Positions 50,376-60,335 of a stretch of DNA of 64,000 nt are shown here, piece by piece. The notes beneath the pieces are model-generated. The model was not told where the DNA came from. It was given only the letters and a program-made list of their open reading frames with translations, and did no database searches. A program made the translations under genes and the position numbers. Position 1 is the stretch's first letter. Every line of letters begins with the position of its first letter. Source of the DNA: Blasia pusilla (taxonomy: Eukaryota; Marchantiophyta; Marchantiopsida; Blasiales); NCBI GenBank assembly GCA_050084515.1, contig CM114271.1:47554001-47618000 (forward strand), read 5' to 3'.

Positions 50376-51741
50376 TACATGAGAAAGATGTCAGGGGGCT
50401 GGTGGGAATTCGTTGTTTGCAGGTAGGCAAGCGAGTTGCCTTGGTCAGGAGCCCGTGGAGACGTTGGTTGGCGTCGTATTTGTCATTTTTTTTGTTTGCA
50501 AGGCCGTGGGCGGAAGCGCTGTCCGTTTTTCTCAAATTTTGTTGGTGCACGGGTATTGGGGACATCGGCAGAGTGTAGTACGGAGTGGGCGTCGGGTGTA
50601 CGCGAGTGAGGGTGTCGAGAGAGAGAAGAAAAGAGAGTTAGGTCTTGTAGCCGCTGGGGGCGCTGACGGGCGTGTAGGTTGGCGGGCGCGGACAGACGGC
50701 AGCCCATAGGGGTGCGGCCCCCCCCCCCGTGCGGGCATTTAGGGCCCAAGGGGCTGCATAGGGCCGCGTGCCAAGTTTCCCCCCTCCAACATGGTAGGAG
50801 TGGATGTGGTGGAGTTGTAGGGGCAACATGGTAGGGGCAACGTGGTTGCGCATGGGCACCGTGGTGGCGGGGAGGATGATGACCGACATAGTTGGACAGC
50901 GGACGTGGATGATGTTGGATGATGTTGAGCTACGTGGTTGAGAGTGCGGATGTGGTCGGGGTCATGTTCACGTGGGCGGACATGGCGTATGTGGTAGGAG
51001 TGGATCCGACATGGGTGAGTTCGGTTGCGCAGTGGAGAGTTTTGCGGGACTTAGTGTCTCACGAGCGTGGATGGGATTCGCGATAGCACTTTGTCGGTTG
51101 TTACGAGTAGGTTGGAGGACGACTCATTAGTTCTTCAATGACTGGGAATTGTGAGCGTTGTGATGGGGACACACGAACCTACACTGACGGGAGGTTTGAC
51201 GTGTTGGTCGAGGAGAGTGTCGTGTTGGGGAGATTGTCATATCACGTGGAGGAGTGCATGTTGATGGTATAGCAGGTTGGAGGGCGTGATCAGGTTACCC
51301 ATTCGAGTCCCTTTTCCTGCACTTGTCGTGTGTGATTGAGAGTGCTGGGTATCGGGTAGTAGCTGGTGCTAGGTGGGTGCAGTGATGGTGATGAGTGTAG
51401 ATTCTTTTCATGTGTACCATGTTGGTGGATATACTGGCGGTTGCTTTAGTAGGGTCGCGTGTATGACCCGAGAGAGTGTCGCTAGGTTAGGTGAGTCAGT
51501 TGGGAGGCTCATGGTGAGCCCGAGTGTTGAGTGTGCGTGAGGCCGGGTATGTCATCACGGGATTGATGTTAGCATAGGTGAGCTAGTGAGGAGTGTGGGA
51601 GACTTGCGGTGTGTCTGAGTGCTTGAGCGGGTGAGACAGGGTTTGTCATCACGGCGTTCTTCCAGGGTTCGGAAGAACGGGGTAGTGCGAGCAGTAGTAG
51701 TGGTGTGACACGCAGTGGAGTGAGATACCGAGGGGTTACCA
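50376..51741 (+). other. Retroelement 5' leader
   Basis: It lies between LTR and gag. TGGTGGGAATTCG at 50401-50413 stands where a tRNA primer site is expected, but I cannot assign a tRNA. The leader is G-rich, has a C-run at about 50718-50728, and several TG-rich direct phrases. The frame at 50413-50709 overlaps frames on the other strand and has no domain. Confidence 0.5.
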
Positions 51742-53069
51742 GTGAGGAGCTACCTCGACATCCATCCGTGGCTGGATCGTCATCATTGGACCTTTGGGTC
51801 AGTGATGAGATCGCGCATGAGAGACGAGAGTACTTGGCAGGAGATGGACGACATGTGCCATCGGGGCATGCGTCGTTTCTCGGGTGCAGTGGGCACCATC
51901 GACTTAGATGATTTTATCCAGGAGGTCGACACATGGTGCGACTTCCAAGAGATACGGACCCCGACACCGTTCAACCCTTTCATGGCATGGAAGGGGTTGT
52001 TCCAGCACTTGGAGGGTCCTCCGATGGATGACTACATGGAGTTTCGATCACTATATTCAATAGAGATCGATGCTTGGAGGATGTATTGGGCTCCAGGGTA
52101 TGTGTCCACTAGTGGTCGCGAGGCATATGATGGGATTATGAGAGGAGAGAGACCCACACCATCAGCCCGGAGACTAGATGGAGAGGAGGGCAGTGAGACA
52201 GGCGATGTGGCACAGACCTCTTGTGGTAGAGGGCCACCCGGCAAAGCCCCACAAAGGGAGTTCTTCGGCGGTTGGGGAAGAGCTACCAGGGCGTACGCAC
52301 CGACAAGCTTAAGAGTCTACAGGATTTTCAGCGACGATCGGGTGAAAGTCTGAGAGAGGCATTCACACGCATGAGGAGGCTGATCATTGCTACGTTTGGA
52401 GTGATTGAGGCGCAGTCAATCCAGTATTGGTACGGGGTTCTGGACCGAGAACTACGGAGGAGAGTCCAAGATGCGGTGCTGATTCACATAGCGAAGCCCA
52501 CGTTGAAGGTGGTCTTTGAGTTGTCTGAGCGTATTGAGCTCAACATGAGTGAGGAGCAGGTAGTGACCGCTGGATTTTCTCAAGAGTCGACGGGTCCACG
52601 AGCGACGGTGACCCCACAGGTGCCACAGCAAGCACCAGTACCACGGGAGCGGGCCAGGGTGCCTAGAGAGTAGGGCGGGTACCGTGAGCCTATGAGGAAA
52701 CGACCCGTACCTACATATGTTGCCTAGCAAGGACCGATGTGGTCTTGATGGACGTGTGGAGGGGCCCATAGGCAGAGAGATTGCCCACAGCATGGAAGAG
52801 GACCACCAGCGCCTCTAATTTCTCAGGAGCCACAGAGGATGGCCCCACCACAGCACCAGTGTGACCATTGCCACAGATATGGTCACACTAGGGATAGATG
52901 TTTTGACCTTCGTCGAGGGGCACGTCCGGAGGTAGGCCGAGGGCCTGGGGGTGGTCATCTTGGAGGAGGTTGGGGAGTTCTTCCTGGACGTGGTGGTAGA
53001 GGACCACCACCAGCCAGAGGAGATGGAGCAGGAGCACAAGAGCCGACACTTCTCTTACGCATCGATTAG
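51742..53069 (+). pseudogene. Gag with CCHC zinc knuckle
   Basis: Gag builds the particle that packages element RNA. The first part (51742-52260) reads GTIDLDDFIQEVDTWCDFQEI and PFNPFMAWKGLFQHLEGPP. A frameshift near 52260 leads into LKSLQDFQRRSGESLREAFT and IELNMSEEQVVTAGFSQ, the usual Ty3 capsid C-terminal region. The knuckle CDHCHRYGHTRDRC at about 52858-52900 fits C-x2-C-x4-H-x4-C exactly. Stops: TAG 52671, TAG 52725, TGA 52746, TAG 53067, all in the same frame. The matching minus-strand remnants at 34-36 kb confirm that this is the family's Gag. Confidence 0.85.
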
Positions 53070-54178
53070 TTGGAGCAGAGGATTGCTGCCATGACGATGA
53101 TGCAGCTTAGGGAAGGCACGGAGCTACGAGCAGCTAGTGTGACTCCAACTTCTACCTCTTACCCTAACCCGGGTGAGGATCTCGCAAAAATGGGATTTAT
53201 GTGTAGTGCAGCCCAGGTTGAGGCAACTGCAATGGTGACTCGGGGTGCTGCGAGAGGCACCGAGCCATCGAGAGGTAGAGTTGAGATTGACCCATCAGAG
53301 GGGACCGATGGGCGGCAGGCCAGGGTTCCACAGTCATTCACATTGTCGGAGGCACTACGCACACCATCGATGGTGCCTCGACGACCAGCGGTGCCTATAG
53401 CTCAGACACCTACATCGACATCACGAGGAGTTGGAGTGACAACTCCTATGCCGGCTCGAGTGGAGTCAGTGTCGACCATAGTGTTGGAGGTGGCCACCAG
53501 AGTGAGTCAGACTCCACTATTTTCTGCCATAGAGTTGGCGACGTTGGGAGTTGGACCAGCTGAGGTGTTCCGGTTGGCCGCCACGTTGTGTGAGCGTGGA
53601 GAGATGACCGCTTCTTGTTCAGAGGTAGTTGAGGAGGTGGTGGACTTGCCCTCAGAGCCGGTGCTCAGGATGTTTCCCATAGAGTCATGGCATGCGGCGC
53701 GGCAAAGTTGGTAGATATGCCAGCTCGATCGGCCATAGAGCGAGCAGTGGTGACACCTGGAGTAGTGTTACTGGATAACCGAGCTGGAGTATTTCGCTTG
53801 GTTAGTCCGACGGGGACTGTATACCACCCGCAGCCCGTCCTACTTGATTCGGGAGTGCAACCCTTGATGTTAGGGAAGGCGGCGTGTTTAGCGTTGGGGT
53901 TACGGAAGGCCGACATTGAGCCTTGTCCCTTCCAAATACAGACCTTGATTGGGGGCGTATCACCCACTCAGTATATGACTCGACATGAGATTGTTGTTAG
54001 AGTCCAGCTAGAGCATGCAATGGATAGTGCTATGGTGCGCACACGTGCGATTACGACACCAGCTGAGTTGTACGATGTGTTAGTGGGGAGTACAATGTGA
54101 TATCCCCTAGGATTCATCCTTGACTTCTGGGAGGAGACCGTTGCTTATCGGCCAGGATGGCGGTCAGGTGACGGCCGG
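53070..54178 (+). pseudogene. Linker and retropepsin-like aspartic protease
   Basis: 53070-53690 is a low-complexity Thr/Ser/Pro/Val-rich linker in the Gag frame. After a frameshift at about 53690 the protease follows: PVLLDSGVQPLMLGKAACLA with the active-site Asp codon at 53846-53848 (D-S-G). It ends with YDVLVGSTM, stop TGA at 54098, then YPLGFILDFWEETVAYRPGW, the Ty3-type flap and end (compare YDVLLGMDWL..A.ID....TV). It matures the polyprotein. The next domain, the methyltransferase, continues in the same frame. Confidence 0.75.
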
Positions 54179-55774
54179 ATGAGTCAGTTACCCATGCAGT
54201 TTGCGGGACAAGGTGGTCGATCACTAGGCGAGTCTGTGACCACGTTGGCGGCTTTCACAGGTAGTGTTAGCTGGCCAGGAGAGTTGTTGGAGGGGAACGC
54301 ACATGCGGAGGATGTCCCAGTAGCGGATAGTCCCACGGAGAGACAGGCCATGGCGGGTGTCTCTTCCCATGTTGGCAAGGCCTCTTCACCATTGTGGGGT
54401 ACGACTCGAGAGCTACAGAGGAGTGACGACGACCTCGTGAGGCAGGCGTGGAGTCATGTTTTTATCCCAGAGCAGCGAGAGTCACGTGGCAATCGGGCTC
54501 TTGGAGTGGAGACATTGACCCCACTGGATACCACACCCGTTGTGTGGCAGTGCCTAGAGGAGGGTGTTAGGGTGTTAGATCTTTTCAGAGGGATTAGCAC
54601 CGGATTGGCTGCACTATTGCAGGCGGGCATACGGGTGCATCAGTACCTTTATGTGGAGAGAGATGAGACCGCACGGCAAGTATCATTACGTCACGTGGCG
54701 AGATTGGTCTAGAGGTATCCTGAGTTGTTGCCGGTATCTGCAGTACGGGGATATCAGCATACACTACATGCCGACATCTCTTTGGTGGGGGCGCAGGATC
54801 TGGATAGAGTTGGCACCATTCATTTGGTGATTGCTGGATGGCCATGTTAGGGTCATTCATCAACTGGCCGAGGATTTGGATTGCAGGATCCGAGGTCAGT
54901 GATGTTTTGGGAGATGCTGCGAGTAGTACGACACTTGCAGGAGAGTCAGATATGTTCTCCAGGGTACATTTTGGAGAACGTGCCGTTGCTGGAAGACACT
55001 CGTGCACGTGTGATGACGAGTGTACATCAGGTGAGGTCTTGCTTGGGACATGCTGTGTTGTTAGATGCAGCGAGAGTTGGGTCACGTGCCCATCGTCCAT
55101 GACTGTGGTGGACGAACCTGATACCATCAGAGGTACTGAGTCGAGCATACGGTGGAGTCCAGAGAGCACCACATCTCACAATGGATGCTATTTTGGGCTC
55201 AGGGCGTCGATCTCAAGTGGTGATACGGGATGATAGACCACCGTTGGCTATGGCCAATAGGATGGGGGAGTTGAGGGCAGCCTTACCTACGTTGGTGAGC
55301 TTCCCAACATCCCATGCCTTTCGTCAAGGAGGGCTAGGCATGATTTGGGATGAGGTGACCGGAGCATTGGAGGAGCCTAGAGCAGATGAGCGCAAACGCG
55401 CCATGGGGTTTGCTACCGGTACTACGGCGGTGCCAGGGATGACTGAGGCATCCCGGAGATAGGTGTTGGGGCAGGCGATGGACCTCAACTGTCTTACATG
55501 GATAGTCAGCCTAGGTATGGCTGAGCAGAGACGGATGCAAGTGTCATCCATGCCGTCACGTCCACGAGTTGGACCATTGCCTATAGGGTCTGTACAGGCA
55601 TTGGCTGGGGGCGAGACGAGGAGAGATAGGCACCCATGGACTTCTTGGGACGTCGTTCGAGCAGAGAGTGTGAAGGCGGCTAAAGTAGCACATGTTCATT
55701 TTTTGGATGTGAAGCATGGTGTAGGAGGTCAGAGTGGAGTGGCTGTTGCGGAGGTGGCTAGGGTTGCTACATAG
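54179..55774 (+). pseudogene. C5-cytosine DNA methyltransferase domain inside the gypsy polyprotein (DNMT3-like)
   Basis: Such enzymes transfer a methyl group from S-adenosylmethionine to cytosine C5. Motifs in canonical order: I, VLDLFRGISTGLAALLQAGI (DLF at 54578); IV, VIAGWPC with catalytic Cys codon 54845-54847, followed by TAG where PCQ needs Gln, then GHSS; VI, YILENVPLL (ENV at 54974-54982); VIII-like, DAARVGSRAHRP, stop, then LWWTN; IX/X, ERKRAMGF...GMTEASRR, stop, VLGQAMDLNCLTWIV. The unpermuted order excludes plant DRM-type. The pattern DGIATGL..., ENV, AHR.R.FW.N is closest to DNMT3. About 110 residues of unassigned, acidic-leaning sequence precede motif I. There are no frameshifts over 1.6 kb, only TAG 54710, TAG 54848, TGA 55100, TAG 55460 and TAG 55772. 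It lies between protease and RT and in the protease frame, so it was made as part of the polyprotein. Confidence 0.88.
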
Positions 55775-55879
55775 CAACCAAAACCGGAGGTTGCGTCCTC
55801 TCCAACTGAGGTCACGATGGAGACTTGGGAGCCTGTGACTGGAGTCTCAAGTTGATAGGAGGAGAGCGACGGCGAGTTC

Positions 55880-56690
55880 ATAGGTTTCTGAGAGGGCATG
55901 TCAGTTGTTTTGCATTCAGTATGAGAGACTTGGGTACGCTAAAGGTCCCGGGATACGGATTGAGTTGGCTAGTGATACGCCGATCTTTCGTCGATCCTAC
56001 AGGTATTCTGATATGGAGCGAGCCTTGATTCAAAGCAAGAGTCAGGACTTGTTGGAGGCAGGACTTGTGGAGTTATCACATGGGGAGTATGCATTTGCCA
56101 CAGTCATGCCGGCGAAGAAGGATATGTATGGCAATTGGACGGATAGGCGGATGTGTGGAGATTACCGTCCTATCAACCGACAGACGAGGTCAGATTGGTA
56201 CGCCATGCCTACTCCTGAGGAGATCTTTGATGCGGTAGGGCATGCAAAGATCTTGATATTTTTAGATCTCCGTCTTGGCTATCATCGCTGGCCCTATCGA
56301 GTTGGAGGACAGGGAGAAGACAACATTGTGGGGGATAGATTGGTTCGGGAGAGATTGCTTGTATCAGTGGTGGTTCTTACCATTTGGGTTGAAGAACGCG
56401 CCTGCAGAGTTTCAAAGAGTGATGGATAGGATTCTGGCTAGCTTGGATTTTGTACGATGTTACATAGATGATATTCTTATCTTCAGTTCCACGATTGAGG
56501 AGCATGAGCGACACTTGGAGGATGTGTTTAAGCGATTGCGATTACATGGGTGAAGTTACATCCGAGCAAGTGCAGATTCTTTCAGGAGCAGATTGAGTAC
56601 TTGGGACACACCATATACCCGAGTGGGTTAGGCGTTGATGAGCGAAGGTAGAGGCTATTTGCAGATTCCACGCCCTCTGAGATGTGAGTC
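55880..56690 (+). pseudogene. Reverse transcriptase (Ty3/gypsy)
   Basis: It copies element RNA into DNA. It reads IFRRSYRYSDMERALIQ, LLEAGLVELSHGEYAFATVM, RMCGDYRPINRQTRSDWYAMP, KILIFLDLRLGYH (first catalytic Asp in FLDLR), WFLPFGLKNAPAEFQRVMDR and CYIDDILIFSS (catalytic YIDD at 56461-56472), then KLHPSKCRFFQEQIEYLGH. A frameshift lies at about 56275, just after GYH, and another near 56550. Confidence 0.9.
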
Positions 56691-56699
56691 GAGTTCGAG

Positions 56700-57544
56700 C
56701 ATTTCTTGGACTGGCCAACTTCTATCGATGGTATGTCAAGGGTTTTAGTGCGATCGCAAAGTCTTTGACCTTGTTGACGAGACTTGATCAGGTTTGGTTG
56801 TGGGGAGATGATCAGGAGCGAGCATTTTAGGAGCTCAAGGACAGGTTGTCGTCCTCACCCATTTTACAGAGACCGGTTAGGGGTCGCCCATTCCAATTAC
56901 ATACAAATTGGAGCATGTTGGGTCTAGGAGCAGTGCTTACTCAGAGGGATGACGAGGAGAGGGAGTTCGTTGTGGCCTACGCGAGCCGATCGAACAACAT
57001 TGCAGAGGTGAAGTACAGCTCCTACGAGGGAGAGTGCTTGGCCGCAATGTGGGCCGTGGCACATTTCAGGTGCTATTTATTCGGCAACCCTTTCACACTT
57101 ATCACTGATCATCAGCCGTTGAGGTGGTTGATGGAGTCCGACAAGCTTACGAGAAAGCTTGCCAGGTGGGCTCTATTACTGCATGAGTATGAGTTTGAGG
57201 TGGTTCATAGGCCAGGTTGGCTAAATGAGGATGCGGATGGGTTGAGTTGTAACCCATGTCCGAGTCAGAGAGACGATACAAGAGCTCGATGGCACGGAGA
57301 GAGTGATGAGGAGATGGTGCCCGGTTGGCATGCATCTGCCTATCTTTGTTGGTTGACTATGGCAGGTCAGCCACAGGTGATGACTGTAGCGGTGGGGTTG
57401 GATGATGAGTCTTTGGATCCGGAGGTTAGTGAGGAGGTGACAGGTGGTTGTGATATCCATGACGATGTGGAGGTTGTGGAGTTCTTGCGCACTGGCGTCA
57501 TTGCAAGAACACTGAGTGCTAGGGAGCGGGATCGGATCCTATAG
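56700..57544 (+). pseudogene. RNase H domain with catalytic Asp changed to Asn
   Basis: RNase H removes the RNA template strand. FYRWYVKGFSAIAK and ELKDRLSSSPIL lead in. LHTNWSMLGLGAVLTQ follows, where the first catalytic residue is normally Asp (codon AAT at 56906-56908, a G-to-A change from GAT). SSYEGECLAAMWAV supplies Glu, TDHQPLRWL supplies Asp, and EDADGLS is the last acidic motif. Stops: TAG at 56828 (AF-stop-ELK) and TAG at 57542. It shares the frame of the protease-methyltransferase. Confidence 0.9.
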
Positions 57545-58599
57545 AGAGCCAAGAGGTTCAGGTGGGAGGGGACTCACATTTTGCGGGTGTGGGGAGATGG
57601 TAGGATACGAGTGGTAACCCATCCTTCCCAACGAGCACCTGTAGTGCAACATGCCCATGAGGAGTTGGGACATTTTGGAGTAAAGCGTACTTACAGCTTA
57701 CTCTAGGTTCAGTATTGGTGGCGCGGCATGCAACTGGGGTACAGCAATTTGTGGCTAGATGTATGGTATGTGACAGAGTGCGAGCATCCTTCAATGCTCC
57801 CACTCCGCAGTTACATCCTTTGCCGATTATGGGTTTAGGTTATCGGTGGAGTTTAGACTTTGCGGGACCTTTGCTATTGACGGGGCGTCATAATAGGTAT
57901 GTCCTGGTCATGGTGGAGCATTTCTCCAAGTGGATAGAGTTGGTGGCACTACCAGACAAGGCAAGCAAGGGAACAGCTTATGCGTTTCTAGATCGTGTGC
58001 TTAGTCACTTTGCTGCACCGACGGAGGTGTTGACTGACCAGGGTACCGAATTCAGGGGAGAGTTTTAGGCCTTGTGTGATCAGGGGTTGATAGATCACCG
58101 CACCACGTCCAGAGATCATCCTGAGGCGGATGGATTGGCGGAGAGAGTGGTACAGACGGTGAAGAGAGGATTGCGCAAGTATGGCTTGCAGCGGGGACAC
58201 TTGAGGGAGTGGGACCTACAGTTGCCATGGTTGGCTATGGATTATCGCTTTAGTCGGCACACATCCTTGGCATCATTTTCACCGTACTTTTGGCTCTTTG
58301 GGAGAGAGCCAGATTTACCTGCAGCGATTCGAAGTGACATGGCGGAGGTGTTAGATCTTGATGATCGAGATGTGTGGATACAAGCATGTTCTCAGAGGGC
58401 AAAAGTTTTTCGTAGAGTTATGCCTATGGCCTTTGAGAACTTAGCTATTGCCCAACATAGAGATACATTGAGGTACGCGACCATTCGTGGAGGAGGTTAT
58501 TGTCCAGGGATTAGGAGGTTTCATCCTGGAGATTACGTGTATTTATAGCACGCGGCACCCACGAGGCTAGATGTCACTGCAGGGCGCACGATCCTACGT
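57545..58599 (+). pseudogene. Integrase (HHCC zinc region, DDE core, C-terminal part)
   Basis: It inserts the cDNA into the genome. The zinc region has H..EELGHFGVKRTYSLL and, after a frameshift near 57715, FVARCMVCDRVRAS. The core has SLDFAGP (Asp codon 57856), LTDQGTEF (Asp 58036) and DGLAERVVQTVKR (Glu 58141). The last two are 35 codons apart, the classic D35E spacing. FSPYFWLFGREP, LDLDDRDVWIQACSQRAKVF and YCPGIRRFHPGDYVYL follow. Stops: TAG 57704, TAG 58066, TAG 58546. The frame continues into the PHD finger. Confidence 0.9.
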
Positions 58600-58893
58600 G
58601 TGCGTGAGGTATTACCGACCGAAGTCCTCATGTTGGAGGGACGGGATGGTATGGTTTGGAAGGATCATGTGCGCAATTGTGCGCTATGTCATCTTTCGAA
58701 CGTAGATGGGACGGTGGATCCGAGCTTGGCAGTGGTACCTGCAGGCTTGAGGTGTATGTTGTGCGGATCTGCGAGGGGTGGAGCCACCATATTGGTATGT
58801 GATGGTTGTTCTCGAGGGTGGCATATGTCATGCCTGAACCCCCCTTTTGATGTGGTTCCCACGAGACGATGGATGTGTCCGAGATGTGTATAG
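58600..58893 (+). pseudogene. Integrase tail with C-terminal PHD finger
   Basis: ILRVREVLPTEVLMLEG and GMVWKDHVRNC resemble the end of a gypsy integrase tail. From 58753 to 58887 follows a complete PHD finger: CMLC, CDGC, HMSC, CPRC with GWHMSCLNPP and the Trp before the last CxxC, giving the Cys4-His-Cys3 zinc pattern. PHD fingers read histone H3 tails. Many gypsy integrases carry a chromodomain at this place to steer insertion; here a PHD finger occupies it. The segment is in the integrase frame, separated only by the TAG at 58546. The partial copy at 49.1-49.25 kb carries the degraded counterpart. Confidence 0.85.
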
Positions 58894-58958
58894 GGTAGTA
58901 GGTCATGTCAGAGAGATGTGATATTTTCTATCTGGAGTTGGGGGGATCCAACTGCCAG

Positions 58959-58971
58959 CTAGGGGGGCGGT
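58959..58971 (+). promoter_or_regulatory. Polypurine tract
   Basis: AGGGGGGCGG just before TTGTGTGATC primes plus-strand DNA synthesis in LTR elements and fixes the start of the 3' LTR. The equivalent AGGAGGGAAA precedes block A at 37.69 kb. Confidence 0.65.
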
Positions 58972-59589
58972 TGTGTGATCTCCATGTATATGTATGAGTT
59001 GATTTTTTTACATGTGTGGATGGACCCGTGTGTGGGGAAGATCGATGTTTTGTGGTGTAGATGTGACCAGCGATGTATGTTGTGTAGCGATGTGTATGCG
59101 CACGACAACTGTCTCATCTGAGTAGCCGATAGGCCGAGATCTATCGTGGATAGGGAGTAGGAGCCAGCAGACTATCTTGAGTGTAACTTTGTCCCACATT
59201 GTTGGATGAGATTGAGGATAGGTCCATTGTGTCAGGAATGTCGTTTCTGACAACTTTCATATTGAGGTCTTTTACAGCCGGGTGACTTGTTGACAGTCAC
59301 CGCCCCTGGTAACTTTGTCAGGCACGTAGGTTACCAAGGGGAGGACTATTTTTAGGGGAAGAGCCTTTTGGTTCTTCCCAACCCTATATAAGAGAGGAAG
59401 ATGGCTTTCCTAAGCCAATTTTCTCATGTTGGGCCGTTGGAGCACCTCCCTTGTATGTGTGTGAGATAGGACTAGGGTGGTAGGGTCTGGATTCCTTGAT
59501 AGCACAGGGTGGACGAGGCTCGATATGCCGATGTAAATTGAGGAGTGGAGTTTTAGGCCGGGTGTGCCGTTTTTACTACTCTTTATTTT
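58972..59589 (+). repeat. 3' LTR (block A plus block B)
   Basis: Block A (58972-59107, TGTGTGATCTCCATG to GCGCACGACAAC) is followed by block B (59108-59589), which matches the 5' LTR and has TATATAA at 59385-59391. The start is set by the purine tract, the end by loss of identity with the 5' copy after CTCTTTATTTTT. Confidence 0.65.
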
Positions 59590-60335
59590 TGTTGTGTGAT
59601 CTCCATGTATATGTATGAGTTGATTTTTGTACATGTGTGGATCGACCCGTGTTTGGGGAAGATCGGTGTTGTGTGGTGTAGATGTGACCAGCGATGTATG
59701 TTGTGTAGCGATATGTATGCGCACGACAACTTAGTTAGCTGACTTGTAGAGTTCTACAGCGTTGACACATAGAATGTCAACAAGTTGTTTAGGTGTAACT
59801 TTTACCTGAGATGTTGGATAAGGTTGGCGACAGGTCTATTGCGCCATAAACATCATTTTTGAAGAAATCCCTATTTTGGTCTTAGTCAGTCAAGTGACCC
59901 CTTGATCGAGTCAACGGTCACCCGATGACCTGTGCATACAAATTACCATTTGTAGCTATTTTTGGGGGAAGAGCCTTGGCTCTTCCCAAGGCTATAAGAG
60001 AGGGAGAGAATGGCTTTCCCAAGCCATATTTCTCATGTTGAGCTTTTGGATCACCTCTCTTGCATATGTGTATTGGAACTAGGGTGCTAGCGTCCGGATT
60101 CCCTCATAAGAGAGGGTGGATGTGGCTCGATGTACCGATGTAGATTCGGGAGTGGAGTTGGCCGCGTGAGCCGTTTTTATTCTAATTTTGCCGTGTTGTC
60201 TCAATATACATGCTTGAGTTCATTTCTTGTATGTGTGTGGATCGACCTGTATATTAGGAAGATTGGTGTTGTATGGTGTGGATGTGATCATCGATATGGA
60301 TTATGTAACAATGTGTATGCGCACGACATTCTTCA
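59590..60335 (+). repeat. Additional LTR blocks in tandem: A', B'', A''
   Basis: A second block A (59590-59730) nearly repeats the first. A diverged block B (59731-60190, from TTAGTTAGCTGAC) and a third diverged block A (60191-60335, ending GTATGCGCACGACAT) follow. The series from 58972 on is therefore A-B-A-B-A. No internal element sequence lies between. Confidence 0.7.

Larger units (their letters stand above)
49935..59589 (+). mobile_element. Ty3/gypsy retrotransposon encoding a cytosine methyltransferase and a PHD finger (decayed)
   Basis: Order: 5' LTR (truncated), leader, Gag with CCHC knuckle, protease, C5-methyltransferase, reverse transcriptase, RNase H, integrase, PHD finger, polypurine tract, 3' LTR. 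RT before integrase with RNase H between them defines Ty3/gypsy. The copy is dead: at least 15 in-frame stops and frameshifts near 52.26, 53.69, 55.8, 56.28, between 56.5 and 56.8, and near 57.71 kb. Long stretches still keep their frame (protease plus methyltransferase, 53687-55774, has only nonsense changes). A target-site duplication could not be established because element E abuts the left end and more LTR blocks abut the right. Confidence 0.85.

Noticed and set aside
54179-55774. Methyltransferase as a plant DRM-type or as a bacterial contaminant
   Set aside because: DRM enzymes have a permuted motif order, but here motif I precedes IV, VI and X. Contamination is excluded because the frame is continuous with a gypsy protease and flanked by RT, RNase H and integrase.
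52671-58548. TAG as a reassigned or read-through codon
   Set aside because: Frameshifts and TGA stops also break the element, and the host genes in the window use TAG as a normal stop (SAMHD1-like gene, carrier gene). Decay explains it better.
58600-58893. PHD finger as an exon of a host gene next to the element
   Set aside because: It is in the integrase frame, lies before the polypurine tract and LTR, and the partial copy at 47.8-49.3 kb extends to the same end.
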